From: Vulcanimicrobiota bacterium
GTDB lineage: Bacteria > Vulcanimicrobiota > JAJTBE01
DNA: 34,264 nt
Direction: 5' to 3'
Assembly: GCA_021107945.1 (NCBI GenBank)
Contig: JAIORV010000118.1
Location: forward strand, 1 to 34,264
In this document: positions 7,849 through 18,100 of the stretch, one piece after another
Numbering within the stretch: the stretch's first letter is position 1
Layout of the letters: each line of letters starts with the position of its first letter
The notes under the pieces: generated by a model
Told to the model about the DNA's origin: nothing
Databases searched by the model: none
Seen by the model: only the letters and a program-made list of their open reading frames with translations
Made by a program: the position numbers and the translations under genes

Positions 7849-9492
7849 ATGCCTGGTGCAGAATTCAATACTTTACAATCAAGATTTCACCTCATAAAGT
7901 TTATGGAAAAGGTAGTTGGAACTTTCGTGGGAACCAGCAACCAGATTGCTCTTATGGGAAAAAAGATGACCGTGGGACGCTCATCAAGATGTGATATAAT
8001 TATTAATGACGAAAAGATTGAAGACAGAAACACAACTTTCTTCATAGAAAGCGATTTGGTTAGTGTTATTGACCTTGATTCCGTCAGTGGAACATTCGTA
8101 AACGGTATGCGAATAAGGGGAAGGAACAAGCTCGATCATATGGATCAGGTCGTCATCGGAAACTCCAAATTCCTTTTCGTTGATAGATCATATCCATTCG
8201 ATCCGGCCGTGTTGGAAGACTATTTTAACGATACACTGCCCGATATAAAAAGCAATTATGAGTATAAATTGAAACAGGAAACCATGATAGGTCTCCACTC
8301 CGGGAAACTCACTCCGGGGATGTTTAACGCAAGGGGAAATGAAATATTACAGATACTCGAGGACATAGTATCGGGAAACTCACTGCCCGAATTGCTTGAA
8401 AAAATAATCGACTTCCTCTTCAGACAGTTCCCTGTTGACAGGGGATTCATACTGCTGCTCAACCCACAGACAAAGGAGCTTGCCCCGGTAGCTACAAGAT
8501 CAAGCGTTAAGACACTTGAGAAGAAGGGCAGACTCGCCATCAGTAAAACACTCATCAAGAAAGTCATGAAGGAGCAAACTGCAATACTCATTTGTGACAT
8601 GGGAGGAATCGACTCGAAAGATAAAACAAAGAGTATGCTGTTTCATGGCTTCACATCGGTAATGGTAGCTCCCATTATTTTTAATGGCGAGATAATGGGA
8701 ATTCTTCAACTTGATACAATCGAACACAACCACAGGTTGTCGGAAGATGACCTTGAGAAATTACAGGTTTATACAAATGTGATAGCACTTGCTATTGGAA
8801 ACGCCAGGATGAGAGAGCAACTCTGGGAAGAGGAGCATAAAAGACAGGCGTTGTCCAGGTATTTACCCAGAAAATTAATTGAACAGGTGCTTGTTGACGA
8901 GACATTAATTCCACCCGAGGGAGCACAGTGCGAGGTTGCGGTCTTCTTTGCCGATATAAGGGGATTCTCGACAATGTGCGGCCGACTCCCGCCAAGGGAT
9001 ATAATAGAAATTCTCAACGAATATTACAACGAAGTCAGTGACTGTATCTTTGAATATTCGGGGATGATTAATCAATTTGTAGGAGATGAGATCATGGCGA
9101 TCTTCGGAGGACCGTGGATCTCTGACCGGGACTTCAACCCTGTGGACGCCGCAGTTCAAGCTTCAAAGGACGTCATAAGGCAGATTTGCAAGATGAACGT
9201 GGAGAGACACGAGACCGGAAAGGAAACTATCTTTATTGGGGCAGGGATCGATTACGGCAGTGTGATAATCGGAAACCTGGGAAGCTCCAAGAAATTTGAA
9301 TTCACTGCAATAGGAAACACGGTTGTCATAGCAAGCAGGCTCTGCTCTGCAGCAAAAGAAAGCCAGATATTAATATCCGACAGAGTGAAGGACAAAGCTT
9401 CCAGGGAATTCACAATGGAAAAGATAGAACCCATAATTGCAAAAAATGTCAAGGATCCAATCGAAGCCTACAGAGTTTTTTGGAATAGGTGA
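7849..9492 (+). CDS. FHA-GAF-class III nucleotidyl cyclase homology protein
   Basis: Predicted protein of 547 residues. The ATG at 7849 has TGAGG (7836-7840), which includes the kinase stop codon, so the genes are coupled; the earlier frame start at 7813 lies inside the kinase. Residues 39-112 form an FHA domain (VGRSSRCDI, then DLDSVSGTFVNG), though the usual S-x-x-H loop is replaced by RNTTF. Residues about 178-320 are a GAF domain, followed by a linker helix. Residues 363-545 are a class III cyclase domain with both metal aspartates (Asp369 in FADIRGFS, Asp413 in VGDE) and Arg497. Against mammalian cyclases, the base-reading Lys is Gln409 and the catalytic Asn is Val493; Thr486 sits at the second specificity position. 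The cyclic nucleotide product, and activity itself, are uncertain. The adjacent kinase is a likely partner of the FHA domain. Confidence 0.9.
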   Translation: MPGAEFNTLQSRFHLIKFMEKVVGTFVGTSNQIALMGKKMTVGRSSRCDIIINDEKIEDRNTTFFIESDLVSVIDLDSVSGTFVNGMRIRGRNKLDHMDQVVIGNSKFLFVDRSYPFDPAVLEDYFNDTLPDIKSNYEYKLKQETMIGLHSGKLTPGMFNARGNEILQILEDIVSGNSLPELLEKIIDFLFRQFPVDRGFILLLNPQTKELAPVATRSSVKTLEKKGRLAISKTLIKKVMKEQTAILICDMGGIDSKDKTKSMLFHGFTSVMVAPIIFNGEIMGILQLDTIEHNHRLSEDDLEKLQVYTNVIALAIGNARMREQLWEEEHKRQALSRYLPRKLIEQVLVDETLIPPEGAQCEVAVFFADIRGFSTMCGRLPPRDIIEILNEYYNEVSDCIFEYSGMINQFVGDEIMAIFGGPWISDRDFNPVDAAVQASKDVIRQICKMNVERHETGKETIFIGAGIDYGSVIIGNLGSSKKFEFTAIGNTVVIASRLCSAAKESQILISDRVKDKASREFTMEKIEPIIAKNVKDPIEAYRVFWNR

Positions 9493-9495
9493 TAT

Positions 9496-11283
9496 ATGTT
9501 CAAAAACATTCGTAGCAAATTAATCCTTTCTTATATCCTGCTCATTGTTATATCCATGACGCTAACAGTCCTGTTCCTGCACTGGTCGATGAAGAACACG
9601 CTTGAAAAAGAGCTTGTCAAACAAGTAAAATATCAGTGCAAGACATATTCCGACCTCATATATTCGAGGATAACGGGACCCGAGGATTTCGCTTCCAGGG
9701 CAAAAGAAGTAGTAAGCGAATTTGTCCCGGGGAAAAATTACGGACTTACCGTTTATAACATAAAGGGGCAAACACTTGCCGGATCGCATGAGGGAAAAAC
9801 GGAACTGCCGCCGGACGCATTGATCAAACTAAAAGCCGGGAAAGCAATACACTGGTATGAAAGCGTCAATGGCGATCGGATGCTCCATGTAGCCACACCT
9901 ATAAGCAGTTTTGGAAGCGAATCCACCACCGACGGTTATCTGGGAATAATCGATCTCGCCACCCCCCTGGCGCAGATTGACTCAACATATCAGGGTCTTA
10001 GAAATCAACTCCTGATTGCCATTGCGATATCAGTTGCGTTAACTCTTCTTATCTCTCTCATCCTTGCCCAGACTCTCACGAAACCGATATCTCAGATTGA
10101 AAAAGTTACGGGTCACATAGCGGAGGGTAATTTTTCCACAAGGGTTGACTATGGGGGACAGGATGAAATCAGGTCTCTTGCAGACACAATCAATTATATG
10201 TCGGCGAAAATCGAGGCCAATATCGAGGAAATACTTGGTGAGAAAAATAAAATGAATGCCCTTCTTTCCGCCATGCCCGAGGGAGTGATCGCTCTGGACA
10301 GAAACGGCGAGATTCGCTTCCTTAACAGCGCAGCGTACAAATTTCTGATCATTAATAATGATGAAGTGGTTACAGGTAGAAAACTGTTTGACACCTGGAA
10401 GGAAAAAGAAGTTGAGGAGTTTTTCAGGGAAGGCGTTGATAAGGCCGGGATATATATGAGGGAAATTGCAATTCCCCCGAGAATCCTGAAACTATACCTG
10501 GTTCCATTTGGTGAGCGGGAACATGCCGTATCGGGAATGATGATGATAATAAGGGATATCACGGATTTACGACGCCTTGAAGAAACAAGAACAAGGTTTC
10601 TAAGCAGTATATCACATGAACTCAGAACGCCGCTCACAATAATAAAGGGCTTCATACATACGATAATAGATGAACCGCCCATCGCCCAAAATAAACAGAC
10701 TTCCGATGCACTTCATATAATGGACGGAGAGACTGACAGGCTCACCAGACTTGTTAACGAGCTAATGGAATTGTCACGTCTTCGCAGTAAAAAACTTACA
10801 TTCGAGATGGAGACTCTCAGGGCGGATAAAATTGTGGAGAGTACAGTTCAGTCCATGAAAAATAATGCCGAAAGAATGAATATATCGATTGAATTACATA
10901 ATAACGCCGGTGAAGCTGAAATACTCGGAGACCACGACAGGCTCAAACAGGTGGTCATAAATCTCATCGACAATGCTATAAAATACACGCCGGGCAAGGG
11001 CAAGGTAACGGTCAGGACTCATATTAAAGATAATCGCTGGATCCTGGATGTTGAGGATACGGGAATGGGAATATCAAAAGATGAATTGCCTTTCCTCTTC
11101 GAGAGATTTTTCAGAACCAAGGACAGAAATAAGAAAAAATATATAAAGGGAACCGGCCTGGGCATGGCAATAGTTAAGGAAATTGTTGACGCCCACAATG
11201 GCAAGATTACAGTTGACAGTGTCGAGGGTAAAGGAACGAAAATTCATATATCGATTCCCCTGGAGAGGGCGGATAACGGATAG
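9496..11283 (+). CDS. Membrane sensor histidine kinase (HAMP-PAS-HisKA-HATPase)
   Basis: Predicted protein of 595 residues, starting 3 bases after the cyclase stop, with AGGTGAT as ribosome binding site. Transmembrane helices at about 9-29 and 171-194 enclose an external sensor region of about 140 residues. Then a HAMP domain (195-247), a PAS-like domain (about 250-360), the dimerisation/phosphoacceptor domain with His374 in SHELRTPL, and the ATPase domain with N-box Asn493, DTGMGIS (521-527) and GTGLGMA (552-558). The layout matches PhoR/WalK-type kinases. No response regulator gene is adjacent, so its partner lies elsewhere. Co-transcription with the Ser/Thr kinase and cyclase suggests one envelope-sensing circuit (inference). 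Confidence 0.93.
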   Translation: MFKNIRSKLILSYILLIVISMTLTVLFLHWSMKNTLEKELVKQVKYQCKTYSDLIYSRITGPEDFASRAKEVVSEFVPGKNYGLTVYNIKGQTLAGSHEGKTELPPDALIKLKAGKAIHWYESVNGDRMLHVATPISSFGSESTTDGYLGIIDLATPLAQIDSTYQGLRNQLLIAIAISVALTLLISLILAQTLTKPISQIEKVTGHIAEGNFSTRVDYGGQDEIRSLADTINYMSAKIEANIEEILGEKNKMNALLSAMPEGVIALDRNGEIRFLNSAAYKFLIINNDEVVTGRKLFDTWKEKEVEEFFREGVDKAGIYMREIAIPPRILKLYLVPFGEREHAVSGMMMIIRDITDLRRLEETRTRFLSSISHELRTPLTIIKGFIHTIIDEPPIAQNKQTSDALHIMDGETDRLTRLVNELMELSRLRSKKLTFEMETLRADKIVESTVQSMKNNAERMNISIELHNNAGEAEILGDHDRLKQVVINLIDNAIKYTPGKGKVTVRTHIKDNRWILDVEDTGMGISKDELPFLFERFFRTKDRNKKKYIKGTGLGMAIVKEIVDAHNGKITVDSVEGKGTKIHISIPLERADNG

Positions 11284-11364
11284 ATATTCCTTTTCTTATA
11301 CCAGGATAAAAGACCTGATCGGAACAAAATTAATTGTAATTACCAAAAACCAGGAGGTAAAAAT

Positions 11365-12000
11365 ATGGCTGTATATGAAATAAGGCATCCCCTTGTGAAA
11401 CATAATCTGACAAAATTGAGAGACCGACGAACCGATTATATGGATTTTCGCAGGTTAGTTTCAAGTCTTTCAATATTTATGGTATATGAAGCTTTGAGGG
11501 ATATTAATCTATCGGAGGTGGATATTATAACCCCGATGGAACCAACAAAGGGTAAGTCAATTGATGAGAAATCGATTAATTTTTTCCCGGTTATCAGGGC
11601 TGGGCTTGCAATGACAGACGGCGCCTTAATGGTTGTACCCGGCGCAAGAGTGGGACATTTTGGAATTTTCAGAAATGAGGAGTCCCTTGAGCCTGTTGAG
11701 TATTATCGCAAATTTCCCCCTGATGTTAAGAATGGGCTAAACCTGATTCTTGATCCAATGCTCGCCACTGGTGGAACATCGGCTTTGGCGGTGGATTTCC
11801 TGAGGGAAAAAGAGGTGCCGGAAAGTAAAATCAAGATTGTATGTATTATATCAGCTCCCGAGGGTATAGGAAAGATTGTTAATTCTTACGATAAAATTGA
11901 TATTTATACCGCGTCAATTGACGATAAACTTAATGAAGTGGGATATATCCTGCCCGGCCTTGGCGATGCAGGAGACAGGGCATTTGGAACATTGGATTAG
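11365..12000 (+). CDS. upp: Uracil phosphoribosyltransferase
   Basis: Predicted protein of 211 residues; ATG with a strong AGGAGGT upstream. It makes UMP from uracil and PRPP in the cytosol, the pyrimidine salvage route. Family marks are clear: an N-terminal HPLVKHNLTKLRD, FPVIRAGLAMTDG, GIFRNEESLEPVEYY, the PRPP loop LILDPMLATGGTSA, and the uracil-binding C-terminus YILPGLGDAGDRAFGT. Length matches the usual 205-215 residues. It lies 81 bases after the histidine kinase and may share its transcript. It converges with the next gene with 5 bases between the two stops and no terminator visible in the gap. Confidence 0.97.
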   Translation: MAVYEIRHPLVKHNLTKLRDRRTDYMDFRRLVSSLSIFMVYEALRDINLSEVDIITPMEPTKGKSIDEKSINFFPVIRAGLAMTDGALMVVPGARVGHFGIFRNEESLEPVEYYRKFPPDVKNGLNLILDPMLATGGTSALAVDFLREKEVPESKIKIVCIISAPEGIGKIVNSYDKIDIYTASIDDKLNEVGYILPGLGDAGDRAFGTLD

Positions 12001-12005
12001 ATATA

Positions 12006-13205
12006 TTAAACAGGCTCAAGGTCAGCGCGGCAAAGACAGGCAACTCCCCTGCCGAATCCGGAAAAACCCATGCCTCTTGAGTCGGGAATCTCAAGGTCGA
12101 GAATGCCCGATCCTACTCTTAAAATACTTGCAAGATGGTGCAAAACAGGATCAATACTACTTTCCAGGATACCTTCATCAATAATCAGCTTTATATTGAT
12201 GCTTGAAATTTTATATCCAATCGAGTCTATTTCGTCAGCAATTTCCCTCAGGTGCTGAGCATTTTTGGGCTCGAAATCAACACCGCCGGCGGATGACAGG
12301 GCTTTCCCCATTGCCTTTACCAGCACATCGGGATGTCCTTCTTCCTGCCCCTTTCTGGATATTAACTCCATGCCTCCCAATATGAGAGGACGTTTTGGCT
12401 CCAGGTGAGCTATCGAAAAGCCGCAGCCCGAGCGGAAATAAAACCCGGGTATCTCCGTATATCCTCCGATCCCAACCGATATTGCCCCACGGGTTACAAC
12501 CGTTTTAATAAAATCATATAAATCATTGGGTTTTACTCTTAAATATTCTTCCCGGGACTCCGGCATTACAGCTTTGTGTTCTATTTTATCCAACACTCTT
12601 GAGATGATTTGTTCCGTCTCTTTTACGAAAAAATCATCCTTTGCTTCATCAAATAGGAATTGCGCAGCGGAAAGATGACCCATTCCCCATTTTAAATAAG
12701 CTTCCTTGTTAAACACATACCTGAAATTCTTCAGATCCAGATCAACAAGTCTGAATACCTCAAGCTTTACCCTGCTATATTCAACGCCGAATTCCAGGTT
12801 GAGGGTCCGGGCGGCAACACTGCCTCCTTCACGAATCAGACCCATTACCAGGTGAGTGGAATCTATTTGCGACAATCCCATGTCTATAGCTTCATCCATT
12901 GCCATTTCAAAAATGACCTTCATCCTTGCACTAAAACCGGGATCTTTGCCGGGAATAACGTCGAGAAAACCAGAATCAGGTTCGACCGTCATAAACAGCA
13001 TCTCTTCAAATAACTCAGGCTTAGTCAAGGTGGATACGTTTTGTAAGGCACATTTTAATATAGCTATTTTTCCAGGATTTTCAGTCTTCATTATCGCCAT
13101 TAATAAATGCGCCGAACTAATTTCACCTCTATTCATCCTGATTGCATCTTCACGGGTGACTTCCAGTATGTCGAGAGCTTCTTTTGTGAAATAAGTATCT
13201 TTCAA
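12006..13205 (-). CDS. Stand-alone Clp N-terminal-domain protein with unknown C-terminal domain
   Basis: Predicted protein of 399 residues on the minus strand; TTG start with GGGAGGT (13211-13217) about 5 bases upstream. Residues 6-60 (FTKEALDILEVTREDA, then HLLMAIM) and 91-150 (FSARMKVIFEMAMDEAIDMG, then HLVMGLIREGGSVAARTL) are two Clp-N repeats, the substrate- and adaptor-receiving part of ClpC/ClpA. No AAA+ ATPase follows: there is no Walker A or B motif. Residues 160-399 form a domain I do not recognise, with a Gly-rich stretch (AISVGIGGYTEIPGFYF) and a C-terminal GFSGFGRGVACLC. It could be a regulator or adaptor of Clp proteolysis, or a ClpS/MecA-like decoy; function not claimed. Convergent with upp. 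Confidence 0.8.
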   Translation of the reverse strand: MKDTYFTKEALDILEVTREDAIRMNRGEISSAHLLMAIMKTENPGKIAILKCALQNVSTLTKPELFEEMLFMTVEPDSGFLDVIPGKDPGFSARMKVIFEMAMDEAIDMGLSQIDSTHLVMGLIREGGSVAARTLNLEFGVEYSRVKLEVFRLVDLDLKNFRYVFNKEAYLKWGMGHLSAAQFLFDEAKDDFFVKETEQIISRVLDKIEHKAVMPESREEYLRVKPNDLYDFIKTVVTRGAISVGIGGYTEIPGFYFRSGCGFSIAHLEPKRPLILGGMELISRKGQEEGHPDVLVKAMGKALSSAGGVDFEPKNAQHLREIADEIDSIGYKISSINIKLIIDEGILESSIDPVLHHLASILRVGSGILDLEIPDSRGMGFSGFGRGVACLCRADLEPV

Positions 13206-13777
13206 GATTTACCTCCCGGTTTATTATATAAATTCTTTGTTGAAAAATTTGTGAAAATAGCAATATATCCTTTTTTAAGATGACTATTAACTATAGTTTT
13301 TCGCTAAAGGAATGGAAAATTAATAGAATTCCATTCCCAATAATATTTTTTTCACCACAAAGGAAACGGAAAACGGGGAGCACAAGCCTGATCTGTAGGA
13401 GGGACGTCCTCGTCCCGATAAACGGATATTGCAAGATGTACGTGTTTTTCCACCACGAAGCCACGGAGAACACGAAGAAAGAAAATGATGGCAAAGAACG
13501 CAGTCCGGATCTGTTTTTTTCACCACAGAGGACACAGAGACCACAGAGAGGAATGGGATTTTGAGAATGGATACAGTGATAATAAACCCATCTCCCGCTT
13601 CTCGCCTCTCATGTATAACTAATCTTTGATGACATTTTTTTTCACCACAAAGGAAACGGGGAACGGAAAACGCAAATCGGTGGCAATGTTGATTTATTAT
13701 GGAGGGAGGAGGAATACATAATAAACTCATAGAAGTGAAGGATTTGGTTTTGATTTTATTTATTGTATTGTAGAAAT
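13206..13777. repeat. Repeat-filled spacer, no gene
   Basis: Four members of the CACCAC repeat family lie here in one orientation, each led by a T-run: TTTTTTTCACCACAAAGGAAACGG (split over 13347-13372), CCACCACGAAGCCACGGAG (13450-13478), TTCACCACAGAGGACACAGAG (about 13518-13550) and TTCACCACAAAGGAAACGGG (about 13638-13663). A GTAGGAG-plus-hairpin unit with arms GGGACG/CGTCCC is at 13394-13424. CTCCCGCTTCTCGCCTCTC (about 13590-13610) is a further low-complexity repeat type. No promoter for the efflux operon could be assigned. Confidence 0.8.
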
Positions 13778-15124
13778 ATGGGGGAGATCAAAATAAGTTT
13801 TCAAATTTGTCGCCTTTTACATTTTAGGAAGATATTGATTTGGCTTTGTATTTGCGTCTTTCTTTTTTCATTTGGATGTACCCCTGAGAAAAAGAAAGTT
13901 AATCCGGTGGCATTACAGCCTCCGCCAACCGTAGTGGTGGCAAGAGTAATCAGGAAGACGGTTCCAATTTACGAGGAATATGTCGCCGGCGTGGATCCCA
14001 CAACCGGGGCGGATATTGTAGAAATCCGGGCAAGGGTGGAAGCGTTTTTGCTTACACAGAATTTCAAGGAAGGTCAGCCGGTAGTAAAGGGGCAGCTTCT
14101 TTTTACTCTGGACAGCAGTTCTTATCAGGCAGATCTGAGGTCGGCGAAGGCATCCCGGGACAAGGCACGGGCGGATCTGGAATATGCAAAGAGTAAGGTC
14201 ACCGTGGAGATGGCGGAAGCTAATCTCATAGCCGCAAAAGCACAATTATCCAATGCAGAGGTGAATTCGGCTCGTCTGAAACCTCTTGTGAAGGAAAAGG
14301 CGGTTCCACAGCGGGATTATGACAATGCAGTTACCGAAGTGCTGGTGGCAAAAGCAAGTGTGGCTGAGAAAAAGGCGAAATATAATAATGCAGTACTCAA
14401 TCAGCGGATATCCATCAAAAAGGCACTTGCCGCCATTGAATCCGCGGAGGCCGCTATCAACAGGGCAAATATAAATATTAGCTATTGTGTCATCCGCTCA
14501 CCGATGGATGGGATGGCAGGAGAACGCCTTGTGGCGCCCGGAAACCTGGTGGGAAGGGGAGAACCGACACTTCTGACCCAGGTAACATCATTAGATCCCG
14601 TCAGGGTCAATTTTAATGTCAGCGAATCGGACTATTTAAAGCTCATGGAAAAATTTATAAAGAGCGGGAAGAAGCTGATGGCTCTTCCAAATTTGAAATT
14701 AATCCTTGGGGATGGGAGCACATATCCACAAAGGGGAAGGATTCTTGCCATAGAACCGGTCCTTGACCCTAAAACTGCCACAATCAATGTGGTTGGAGAA
14801 TTCAGAAATCCGGATCGTCTTCTAAGGCCCGGCATGTTCGGCAGGATTCGCCTGGTAATGGATCAAGAAATAAATGCAATTCTGATTCCTCAAAAGGCTA
14901 TAATGGTGCTTCAGAGTGCAAAAAACGTTTATGTGGTGAGCTCAAAAAACAAAGTTGAGCTCAGATCACTACAACTTGGCGAAAATGTAGGTAAAATGGT
15001 TATCATCAACAAGGGTGTAAAACCAGGTGAAAAGGTCATCGTTGAAGGTCAGCAAAAGGTTCGACCCGATATGGAAGTCAAGCCGGTATATAGACCGGTT
15101 ACGACAGAACCCGGAGGAAAATAG
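13778..15124 (+). CDS. RND efflux periplasmic adaptor (HlyD/AcrA family)
   Basis: Predicted protein of 448 residues from the ATG at 13778; a TTG at 13763 is also possible and neither has a good ribosome binding site. The N-terminal hydrophobic segment ends in FSFGC (Cys34), so it is probably a lipoprotein, as AcrA is. Then the family order: beta-barrel strand, lipoyl half ([20 protein letters not shown]), a long alpha-hairpin rich in Ala/Lys/Glu (about 115-210), second lipoyl half ([19 protein letters not shown]), beta-barrel and membrane-proximal domain. It would join the inner-membrane pump to the outer-membrane channel. It overlaps the pump gene by one base and is the first gene of a three-gene operon. 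Confidence 0.93.
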   Translation: MGEIKISFQICRLLHFRKILIWLCICVFLFSFGCTPEKKKVNPVALQPPPTVVVARVIRKTVPIYEEYVAGVDPTTGADIVEIRARVEAFLLTQNFKEGQPVVKGQLLFTLDSSSYQADLRSAKASRDKARADLEYAKSKVTVEMAEANLIAAKAQLSNAEVNSARLKPLVKEKAVPQRDYDNAVTEVLVAKASVAEKKAKYNNAVLNQRISIKKALAAIESAEAAINRANINISYCVIRSPMDGMAGERLVAPGNLVGRGEPTLLTQVTSLDPVRVNFNVSESDYLKLMEKFIKSGKKLMALPNLKLILGDGSTYPQRGRILAIEPVLDPKTATINVVGEFRNPDRLLRPGMFGRIRLVMDQEINAILIPQKAIMVLQSAKNVYVVSSKNKVELRSLQLGENVGKMVIINKGVKPGEKVIVEGQQKVRPDMEVKPVYRPVTTEPGGK

Positions 15125-18100
15125 TGGCGAAATTCTTTATTCACCGTCCTGTGTTTGCAACTGTGATCGCATTGATCATTCTCATAGCCGGCGGCCTTTG
15201 CATTGCAATTCTTCCGGTAGCCCAATTCCCCAACATTGCTCCGCCCACAATCCAGGTGCAGATCAATTATCCCGGAGCCAATACCGAGACAGTGGCGGAA
15301 TCTATTGCCATTCCCGTGGAAGAGGAAGTTAACGGCGCAGATAATATGATCTATATGTCTTCCACCAGCACAAGCGATGGAAGGTATGTTCTAACCTGCA
15401 CTTTCTCCGTTGGCACAGATTTGGATATGGCAAATGTTGATGTAAATAACCGTGTCAACAAGGCAATGGCAAAACTGCCATCCGAAGCACTGGATCAGGG
15501 AATAACTATCAAGAAACAATCCCCCAATATGTTAATGGTGATAAGTCTTTATTCTCCAAACAAGACTTATGATAATATATTCCTGAGCAACTATGCCAGC
15601 ATCCAGATGGTGGATACCATCGCCCGCACCAAGGGGGTTGGTAATACACAGATAGTGGGTCAACGAGACTATTCAATGCGCCTCTGGGTGGATCCGGAAA
15701 AAATGAGCAAATTGGGAGTTTCCAGCAGCGACATCGTGCAGGTGGTAAATGAGCAAAATATTCTTGCGCCTGCGGGTTCGGTGGGACAGCCTCCCACCAC
15801 GCCGGGTACCGACTTTCAGTACACGGTAAATGTCCAGGGGCGATTGCGGGATGTGGAAGAATTTAAAAACATCATTATTCGCACACAACCCGACGGTTCA
15901 ATACTAAGGATGCGGGATATTGCCCGGGTGGAACTTGCGGCGCAATACTATACCAGTTTTGGCCGCCTTGATAATTATCCCGCCGTATTGATGTTGGTTT
16001 ATCAACAACCGGAAGCAAATGCAATTAAAACTGCAGAATCTATTCGAAAACTTCTCAAGGAAATGGGAAAAAACATGCCTCCCGGACTGGAATATGAAAT
16101 TACCCTTGATACTACAGATTTTGTAAAAGATTCAATTAAGGAAGTCCTGGATGCTCTCCGGGATGCAATTATTCTCGTTCTTATAGTGGTACTTGTTTTT
16201 CTGGGAAGTTTCAGGGCAACTCTTATCCCGATGCTGGCGGTACCCGTGTCCCTGGTGGGAGCTTTTATTGTTTTCAAGATTCTGGGCTTTTCCATTAATA
16301 CCCTGAGCCTTTTTGCTATTGTTCTGGCGGTGGGAATTGTGGTGGATGACGCTATTGTCGTTGTGGAGGCGGTGACAAGTCATCTTGAAAAAGGCCTGTC
16401 CCCCACGGAGGCAACAGAAAAAGCCATGGCGGAAGTTTCGGGACCGGTGGTGGCGATAGCATTTGTATTATGCGCAGTTTTTGTTCCCGTGGCATTTATG
16501 GGCGGCATCACGGGTCAATTATACCGGCAGTTTGCGCTTACACTATCGGCTTCGGTCTTATTCTCCGCGCTTATCGCTCTCACTTTGACTCCCGCGCTTT
16601 GTAGGTTAATCCTCAGACCACAGGCTCAAAAGAAGGGTCTCTTTGATAAGTTATTCGACATTTTTAACCGTATATTCGGGGCCATAACATCACTATATAC
16701 CAGGATAGTCCGAATGATGTTGGGGAAGGCACTCATTGTATTTCTTCTTATACTTTTTGCCATCTGGGGTGGGGCGGCGTTCTTATTGGAGAAGCTCCCG
16801 ACGGAATTTGTTCCCAATGAAGACCAGGGTTACCTCTTCATAGCCATGACTCTCCCCGACGGCGCGTCTCTGGAACGTACCAAAAAACTTTCAGAACGAA
16901 CTGAGAAGTTTTTAACAAAATTACCCGGGGTTCAAAGGGTTATGACGCTTGGAGGACTGAATTTACTTAGTGGCACATTCAACTCCAATACCTGTAGTAT
17001 TGGATGTCTTCTCGAGCCCTGGGATGAACGAACGACTCCTGAAACCAGAATCAAAACTCTGGTAAATCGTATCCAGCAGGAGATTAACACATATCCTGAA
17101 GCTATTGGAATTGCCTTCGTTCCGCCTCCCATTCCGGGGTTGGGAACTGCCGGGGGCTTCCAATTTGAATTGCAGGACAGGGAGTCCCATACCCTGGATG
17201 AACTTGATGAAACTACTCGAAAATTTTTGGCTGCGGCAAGGAAGAAACCGGACCTTTCCGGCCTTTCTGCAAGTTTCAGGAACACCGTTCCTCAATTAAA
17301 CTTGGAGTTGGATAGAGACAAGGCACGAAAAATGGGTGTGCCAATTAATACTGTATTTGAAAGCCTTCAAATCTTTTTGGGTGGCTTGCCGATCAACGAT
17401 TTTAACCTTTTTGACCGTACCTACAAGGTTGTAGTGCAGGCTGAGCCGGAATTCCGAATGGACGCAGAGAGTATTGGAAAATTACATGTGCGTTCCACGA
17501 ATGGTAAAATGATCCCCTTGAGTACGCTTACCACGGTTGAAGAAGGAGCGGGACCGACGCTCATCCAGCGATATAATATGTATAGAACAGCGGAAATAAA
17601 TGGCTCCGCAGCCAGAGGTTTCTCCTCCGGACAGGCCATGGATACTATGGAAAGTCTCGCCAAACATGAACTTCCCAAGGGGTATGGTTATCAATGGACC
17701 GGAACTGCATATCAGGAGAAAATGACCGGTTCTTCACAGATACTGATTTTTGTCCTGGCAATTGTATTTGTCTTTCTTTTCCTGGCGGCGCAATATGAAA
17801 GCTGGGCGGTTCCTTTCTCCATTCTCATGGGTCTGCCCATTGGAATATTTGGCGCATTTCTTGCCACCTATCTTCTCCATTTGACCAATAATGTCTATAC
17901 GCAGATAGGTCTTATCATGCTCCTGGGCCTTGCGGCAAAAAATGCTATATTAATTGTGGAGTTTGCCAAGGAGCGATACGAACTTCAGGGCATGTCGCTC
18001 GTAGATGCAGCAGTGGAAGGAGCCAAGGTTAGATTTCGTCCCATCATTATGACTTCGTTCGCCTTCATTCTCGGCGTGATTCCCCTGGTTATAGCGACGG

